Positions 57,732-64,000 of a DNA stretch of 64,000 bases are shown in pieces. The stretch is from Lasiodiplodia sp. COLG20 (taxonomy: Eukaryota; Ascomycota; Dothideomycetes; Botryosphaeriales; Botryosphaeriaceae), in the NCBI GenBank assembly GCA_009801085.1, contig VNWV01000005.1, positions 1,054,001 through 1,118,000 on the forward strand. Reading direction: 5' to 3'. Every line of letters starts with the position of its first letter. Within the stretch, counting starts at the first letter, position 1. Under the pieces are notes generated by a model that was given only the letters and a program-made list of their open reading frames with translations, made no database searches and was not told the origin of the DNA. The translations under genes were made by a program, and so were the position numbers.

Positions 57732-58573
57732 GGCGGTGGTGCGGGATGCGCGCAAATGGAGGGCGGCGGGGTCGCTCGAGAAATTTGGCGCTGGAGGGCG
57801 GACGGCGGGTGTTTTTTTGCAGCAGTCGGGGCGAAGACGGTGTTGTTGGGCGGGGGGTGGGAAACAGGCGAGTGTCGTCAGAGTGATATTTGGCTGGGCG
57901 CGCGGGTCTGGAGCTTGGGGCGAAGACCAAGCGTCACGGTCTTTCTCGATTTTCTCGCAACTTCCACGGGCGTCGACGTTCTGGGGAAGCTTGGGCTCTG
58001 GATCCGGAGCGTGAGGCGGGATGATGCTAATAAGGGCTGCAGCAAGCAAGCCAGGGCAAGGGCACACGAGTCCGGCGCGCGCGCTGACTTCCTAGGGAAC
58101 CTGAAGAGGCAACAACGCGGTGTGATGCCGGTTGACGTCTGCGCGGCGCACAAGCCCGAGGCCCGCGCCCACTTTTATTTTCAGCAACAACAGGCAAGAC
58201 CCTCGTGGCCGCGACCACTGGGCGACGCCGACGGAGGTTGCACCTGGCGCGCGGGCGATGACGCAGCCGGGCGGCGAGCCATTGTTTGCGCAGCGGCCAA
58301 GGCTGCTTCTGCGACAAGCAGCGAGTGCGGGTCCACGACGGCAGTGCCTGACGGTACCAAGCAATCGGCGATGGCGGCGGATGCGCAACTTAGCAAATGC
58401 CATCTTCCTTCTGCACCTCCACCAAGCACCCGCGCGCGCCGTGCCTTGGACCTGCGCGTCGCCTGCACGTTGCGCTAACCCGCATCGGGCTCCGTGGGCG
58501 ATCTTACCTCGAGACCCCGTCCGTCTCCGCACTACATCTGCCTCACGCGTCGCAGCTTCCGCGGTTCCCCCCC
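57732..58573. other. Divergent promoter region of Tps1 and the DEK_C gene
   Basis: 842 bp with no gene. I found no AGGGG/CCCCT stress-response element by eye, though Tps1 genes in other fungi are stress-induced. Confidence 0.5.
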
Positions 58574-59727
58574 ATGTCAGACAGCGATGCTGAGCCGGTA
58601 CCGGCTATCGCGCCCGATGCCGAGATCGAACACGCCCTGCGCAGCGCGGTGCGCGATCTCTGGCTTTCTGGCGACCATCAAAACCTGACTCTCAGACGCG
58701 TGCGCAAGTCCGTCGAAGACCGCTTAAGCCTACCCGACGGCTTCCTCAAGAACGATCCGGCCTGGAAAGGCCGCAGCGAGAATGTCATCACCGATCAAGT
58801 CGTATGTGAATCATCTACCTCATTCCGCGCCGCTCACGCCCTGACCCGGCCGCGCAGAGCGTGCAGGAACGCGAAGAGCCTGCGGAGCCTGAGGTGCCAC
58901 GTGCGAAAGCCCCCAAGCCCGCCGCCGCCGCCGCTCCTCAGAAACGCAAGCCTTCGACCAAGAAGGCCAATTCCGCTAGCAAGCCCAAGGCGCGGAAGCG
59001 CCAAAAGACGGCCAATTCGTCCGACGAGGAGGAAGCTCTTCACAGCGACGCGATAAAGTCCCCGGAGCCCGCGCCCAAGAGGCTCGCCAAGAAGCCTCGC
59101 GTCGTTGAAGATGATTCGGACGACCAAGGTGACACCTCCCCGGCGCCGCGCCCGTCTTCCAGCCGTGAAGGAAGCTCGCAGCCCACGTCAGCCCACGTTG
59201 GCAACGGCAAGTCGATAAGCTCAACCAAGGAGGCCAAGGCTTCCGACTCTGACAGTGACATGTCTGTTTTGATAGATGAGCCGCCCAAAAAGAAGCAGCA
59301 AAAAAGAGGGACTTCTGCCAAAGGCTCCAAGCCTGCCACCAGCAAGAGTAAATCCAAGGATGCCAAAGAAATTGACCCGCATGAAGCCGAAATCAAGCGG
59401 CTAAAGGACTGGCTACTCAAGTGTGGCGTCCGCAAGGTTTGGGGGAAAGAACTGAAGCCTTTCGAGACGCCCAAGGCCAAGATCAACCACTTGAAGGAGA
59501 TGCTGAAAGATGTCGGCATGGAGGGGCGCTACTCGATCGAAAAGGCCCGCCAGATCAAAGAGCGTAGAGAGTTGGCTGCCGATCTCGAGGCCGTCCAGGA
59601 AGGTGCGAAGCGCTGGGGCCACTCGGAGTCGGATGAAGACAACGGCGACCGACCCAGAAGGAGGCTCGCCAAGGGGCTCAAAGATTTGGAGGGTCTCATC
59701 GAGAGCAATGGCGAAGAATCCGATTGA
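58574..59727 (+). CDS. DEK_C-domain nuclear/chromatin protein
   Basis: Two exons (58574-58801, 58858-59727) give about 365 residues. The first 75 residues form a DEK_C-like helical domain (IEHALRSAVRDLWLSG, QNLTLRRVRKSVEDRLSL), a DNA-binding fold also found at the start of Uaf30-type proteins. A long Lys/Ser/Pro-rich disordered region with several NLS-like clusters and acidic patches follows. A second conserved block lies near residues 255-330 (IKRLKDWLLKCGVRKVWGKE through LKEMLKDVGMEGRYSIEKAR), and the end is acidic. Taken together a nuclear, chromatin-linked role is likely; the exact function is not known to me. Confidence 0.82.
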
Positions 59728-60737
59728 GCTACCGGTATGATTCGTTGCCTCGCCTGCAGCAAATTTCGAGAAGAGGCTCTCTTGCAGTGGCTGGCACGAT
59801 AATATCAGGGAATACCATGAATTCTGGACGTCAGCCGAAGGCTAGCTGATATTTCTAGTGTCATGGGTGTTGAAGCCATAATAGATTACCCTCTAGGGGG
59901 CGTGCGACTAGCAAAATTTATGTACACTCAGAGGTGGGACTAAGCCCACATCGGCCTTGTATTCTAGATAATTATGATGCACGGCTCTTCGTACTCCAAC
60001 GTTGAGTAGTTGAAGCAGCTGTCGGGCGTGAATGTAGAATTGAGTTCAAGTCCGGACGATAGCCACGATCACATTGGAGTTGCGTGGGCAATGTGTGTCG
60101 TTCATAGTAAAGGGCAATTGTCAGAAGCAACCTATCGTGTAAAAAAACACCGCCGTGTAAGACAGGATATTATTTACCTTGATGCGTATCTACATCTAGA
60201 ATACAAACATGCTCGAATTTCTTTCTTACACGTGCTGATATATTTAACCCGATACTTTCTACTTAGACATGGTTATTCATCTAGAGGCCCTGCCATTCTC
60301 CATGCTGGTAATCAGCGGCAAGAAGGTGTTGTAAATACACCTTGTTCTAAGGCCTCTATCTTTGCGTTAGCTTTCGGCTACGATATCAGTGGAAAGGCAG
60401 GTGAAATATAAAATCGTAATGTCCACGCTGAAACTACTGAACAGAGCCGTCCAGGAAATGTTTCTCATGCCTGACAAAAGTCACATGTAAACGCATAGCA
60501 CCAAGAAAGAAAAGTAGTCACCATTCCACAACTTTGCGTTCCGCGGGTGTTTCACACAACCAAAAATGATTTGACATCCAGTGAATAAGCGCAGAAATGT
60601 TTTTGATTCTATGACTCCACCATTTAACCCCCCTCACAGGAGATTGAAGTCTGCGGAAGTCATGGTACTGATCTGGTCCATGGAAAATAAAACTATCCGA
60701 CAGCTTTTATCGGATCGTCCGGGAAGCGTAAATGCCT
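59728..60737. other. Gene-free convergent region
   Basis: 3' flanks of the DEK_C gene and the cytochrome b561 gene. An open frame of 133 codons from 60010 (plus) shows no known feature. Composition is somewhat AT-rich. Confidence 0.5.
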
Positions 60738-61583
60738 CTACACGCCGATTTTCTGTCTCTTGATCCTCGGAACAATGCCGGCAAGAGTGATGAGGGATGC
60801 AACGATGACAGCCCAGAGTTGGATGTGCAAGACGTTGACGTTGAAGGTAGTCCGGGTCGCAGCTGCAATGGTCACGAGTGCGAGCACGAACGTCACGTAG
60901 CCGAAGAATCGGTGGTACTTGTAGATCTTCTTCGCCCGGTCGACACCCCGGTAGACTCCAGGCGTGAAGAACTGGGTGAAGCCAACGATGACCTGCAGCA
61001 CCAGGAAGACGTAGGTGATGATACCGAGGATAGCATGTGGAGACTCCAGATGATCCAGGCCACCGCGCTCCTTGTTCACCTCAATGACGACGAGACCAGA
61101 GAGCAATGCGAGAACGCCAAGGTGGTTCAGGACGGAATGGACGTAGGTGCCGTGGCGCTTCTGGTCCGGCGTGTGTGTGGGTTGCAAGATGAGGGCGGCT
61201 TGGGTGATGAGCAACACCCCAGCAGAGTTGAGCAGCTGAGCAGGCATCAGCACGTGGGCCAGAAACGAAACGACGAGGGGGGATCAGTTACCGGATGAGC
61301 AGAGAAGAGTATCAAGTCGTGGGACAGAATGCCGGCCCACACAATGGCAGTGAGCTGCAAGTGTCAGCAAGGTTGGGACAGGACGACGGCACCGGTTTGG
61401 GGGGCTCACGATCCAGATGCCGGCTTGCGCGATGATGCCGGTGCCGAGGACCAGATTCCAGGCCAGCGATTTGCCCTCCTTTTGCGAGGCATCGCCAGGA
61501 CGGCCGAGCAGCGGTTCCTGCTCACCGTGGCCGTTGTTGGCGGAGCTTAGATGCTGCTCGGGGATTCCGGTGGCGGAGGCCAT
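60738..61583 (-). CDS. Cytochrome b561-domain membrane protein
   Basis: Three exons (61410-61583, 61292-61354, 60738-61235) give about 244 residues. The middle exon has just 63 nt and codes most of the first membrane helix. Six hydrophobic helices are visible. Likely haem-ligand histidines stand in SHDLILFSAHP, GTYVHSVLNHLG, LDHLESPHAILG and YKYHRFFGYVTF, the pattern of the b561/ferric reductase transmembrane family. Such proteins carry electrons across endomembranes or the plasma membrane, often from ascorbate to ferric iron or monodehydroascorbate. There is no DOMON domain at the N-terminus, so this is the plain membrane form. The basic C-terminal tail RIKRQKIGV would face the cytosol. Confidence 0.9.
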
Positions 61584-62650
61584 TGTTCGAGACGGGAAGC
61601 TTGGGAAGCTGGCGGAGATCTCTGGCCTGGCAGTGCGACGGGAGCGACGAATTATTATACGCTACAAAGGCGGGGTGGGGATGGCGCCGGGGAGGAACGT
61701 GTTGACGACATGGCAGCCAGGCCCAAGCTCCTGACAGCTCCAGCCGCCAGTCCACTCACGGTGCCGTATTACAAAAGCTTCGTGTCGCGTCGCTGCCCAT
61801 TGGACGGCCGCTAGCAGCGCGCAGGGCCACGGTGGGGGCTAGTGGGTTCCCCGAGTGCCGGGAAGCCCGGCCAGCGCAGAAAGAGCTTCGGAGTCCGAAC
61901 CATTACTCGTTGCCGTCCTTCTACTCAGCTCTTGTGGACGCGAAACCTGCACCCAACAAACGCACACTGCATCCCGCCACAAGACCGCAGCAGAGGTTGC
62001 CTGGTTGTACGCTCTGCCCCTCCAGTCCATACAGTCGTTTGCTTCTTTTCTTCTGCTGCGCGTGAGACGGAGGGCGGTAACGAACCCATAGACACACCGC
62101 ATTGTCGCACCAGTTAAACCCTAAATTTAGATCGAGTCGATGCGGAAGGTAACTCAGGACACCGTCGCATCTCTCGTCCCCCGAGATCAATTGGATGCCT
62201 AGCGAATCGAATCTCCCGCAGGAGTTCAAGAGATCCCGCACCCCTGTCACCCGCGCCTTCAGCTCTGTTCTCTTCTCTTAGAACCTAAGCCTGGGGCAGT
62301 CGATAGTGGAGGTTCGGCCTTGCTTCCTGGGTTGCAATGAAGATAGTAGTAGCTAGTTTACACTTCAATTGCTGCTATACCCTTATCATCGAGAGCGAGG
62401 TGATGTCAGGGAAGAAGGCTCATCCCTCATTGGTGTCGTTCCCCGCAAGCTGCAGCTTCCCGACCGAAGCGACCCCGGAAATCTCTCTGCTACTTGATAA
62501 GCGATCATATCAACTGCCATCATTTCAAGCCCGGCTCAGCTCTTTCCTTTCCGCAACCGCCGCAAGTTTTCAGTGGGTGTGCCATCGACATGACTTTTCG
62601 ATACCTTCGGGTTACCAGTCGAAGAGCCTTCTATCTGAGGAGTATTTCTC
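61584..62650. other. Gene-free 5' flank of the cytochrome b561 gene
   Basis: No supportable gene. Short open frames overlap on both strands near 61.8-62.1 kb. Confidence 0.5.
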
Positions 62651-64000
62651 TGCTCTTGAGTAAATATTAAGAATTGAGGTACATCTTAAATTAGGCTCGT
62701 ATTAAAAAAAATAAAGTATAAATAATCCTCATACCAAAATGTATACTTCTATCTATTTAAAGTTAGTAAAAAGAAAATTAAACCGTCTACTATTTAGGAG
62801 TATTATCTAGATATCAATTATAAAGATTCTAAAATTACTTGAGAGCACTACTACTGGTAAAATTATGCTATGTCTGCCTGAGACTTCCAGGCCTGCCGGC
62901 TTTGGCGTGCCTCCAGCGGCCCGCCGCCTGGTCCCCGGTGTGGCTCAGGCGATCCACTGGTGCTGGGCCGCCTGCTGAGGCAGCACCGCAAGTAATCAGT
63001 CAACCAGCCAGCGACTGTCTGCGATAGCAGCAGTCGTAGCCACAGTCGTAGCCATACCTTTTGGCTTACTGGGGCTGGCTGGCTTACTGGTGAGGCACAG
63101 CCTTACAGATTACCAGTAACGCGAGTAACTATGAAGTAGTAAAATTAATAATTTTGCTTGCGCTGCTACTACTAGCGATCTCTAGAGTCTACGAATCCCC
63201 CATCACTCGGAAGCGAATGAGACGAATTAGTATTGATATTCCGTAGCGGAGTTTAAATTACCTACAAAAGATAAATCTAAGCTTGGTTTTATTAATACGA
63301 GTAATTGAGCTTCTAGACACCAGTCAACGTGAAAAATGAATATTTTGTTCTAAAAACCTCGATCTGCACGACGTAAGAGTTGCGTTTGAGTATTCTGATA
63401 AGATTTAGAGTTTACTCCTGATTTACCAACGCGGATCCCGACCGGACTCACATCACGGAGCGTAAGCAGCTACTCGATATATCTTCATCGAGCCGGCGTG
63501 CGTAGTGGTGCGGTAAAGGGTGAGACGGTGCTTATTAGAATAGTAGAGAAGAAGTATAGGCCGTTATGCCGTAGCAGTAGCATTTCGGTGGGAGTTCCAG
63601 GTTCAAATTCTAGACAATCAATCTCAAAGCGGACTCTTCTTTTAGACTACTCGAGGGATTGCAATTCTTCAGATGGCTTCACGGACCTTTGGCATGGACT
63701 AAATGCCTTGACAGGCAACAAGCCCTGGAACTTATGCTCAGTCGTAGCCCATCACATCATTCACATGGGCACAGCCAACCCCCGTTTTGAACCCTTGCTA
63801 TCCCTTGTTAGCCATCGCCCGCGAGAGGGGACTATGAAATGGATAGGTAAACTGGTGACGATTAGCTTGAGGACAAGGCGGAAGACCACGAATGAGCGAG
63901 AATCCCCGAGTGATGCTTCGGCAGCTTTGCCTTGTCAGCTCAGGAATACTGAACCCAAAGACAAAGCGAGCCCACCGGAATGACGATAAGCGAAAGCGCG
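62651..64000. other. AT-rich repeat-like DNA with a GC-rich core
   Basis: AT-rich DNA (62.65-62.85 and 63.11-63.48 kb) surrounds a GC-rich block of about 250 bp. That block contains an exact tandem 12-bp duplication (cagtcgtagcca, 63031-63054) and two copies of tggcttactgg (63062 and 63080). No protein is recognised; the 161-codon frame from 63498 has no known feature. The composition suggests an old, mutated repeat. Confidence 0.5.

Noticed and set aside
63590..63620. tRNA-like B-box (ggttcaaattc)
   Set aside because: No A-box or pairing acceptor strand at the right distance.
1..64000. CRISPR array or prokaryotic operon features
   Set aside because: No regularly spaced direct repeats; spliced genes and fungal families throughout show eukaryotic nuclear DNA.

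Overview
This window is nuclear DNA of a filamentous ascomycete (Pezizomycotina). The genes carry short introns (mostly 47-80 nt) with CTAAC/CTGAC branch points just upstream of the acceptor. The gene content is a fungal housekeeping set: Vid27, Rtg2, Lro1, Nma111, the trehalose-6-phosphate synthase Tps1, a Mep-type ammonium transporter and a small GPI-anchored wall protein. Gene-rich GC-balanced blocks alternate with AT-rich gene-free islands (about 19.0-19.7, 24.7-26.4, 46.6-47.0 and 62.65-63.5 kb). I cannot name the species.

Left 8.2 kb: a candidate tyrosine-recombinase mobile element. It is bounded by imperfect direct repeats (58-119 and 8134-8193) that begin with the same 18 bases and contain tRNA T-arm-like hairpins. 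It holds a multi-exon recombinase of the DUF3435/Crypton/Starship-captain kind with C-terminal zinc-finger-like motifs (2681-5471, minus). On either side sit two genes of unknown function (613-1740 minus; 6450-7609 plus), which look like divergent paralogues: same layout, and an intron at the same place before a basic tail. The right end has an ordered set of repeats: two 59-bp direct repeats, a 47-bp inverted repeat with G-run palindromes, a 25-bp-arm hairpin and a tRNA 3'-half-like sequence. I regard this element as the most novel item here.

8.2-33.7 kb: a secreted protein, a Cys-containing basic protein, a Mep/Amt ammonium transporter with GATA motifs in a long gene-free 5' flank, the AP-2 sigma subunit, a decayed SANT/Myb-like pseudogene, the nuclear HtrA protease Nma111, a small conserved protein, a SET-domain protein and a GPI-anchored cell-wall protein. 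Long gene-free stretches separate these genes.

34.7-61.6 kb: a dense housekeeping block with Rtg2-type Ppx/GppA protein, Lro1 (PDAT), Naa30/Mak3, condensin Cnd1, Cdc7 kinase, an APC-family amino-acid/choline/GABA permease, Vid27, mitochondrial uS17m, Tps1, a DEK_C-type chromatin protein and a cytochrome b561 protein. Two pairs share very short divergent promoters (Lro1/Naa30, 206 bp; Cnd1/Cdc7, 243 bp). The last 2.4 kb has no gene I can support and ends in AT-rich repeat-like DNA.

All exon boundaries were read by eye from splice signals, frame continuity and remembered family consensus. No alignment or transcript evidence was available.
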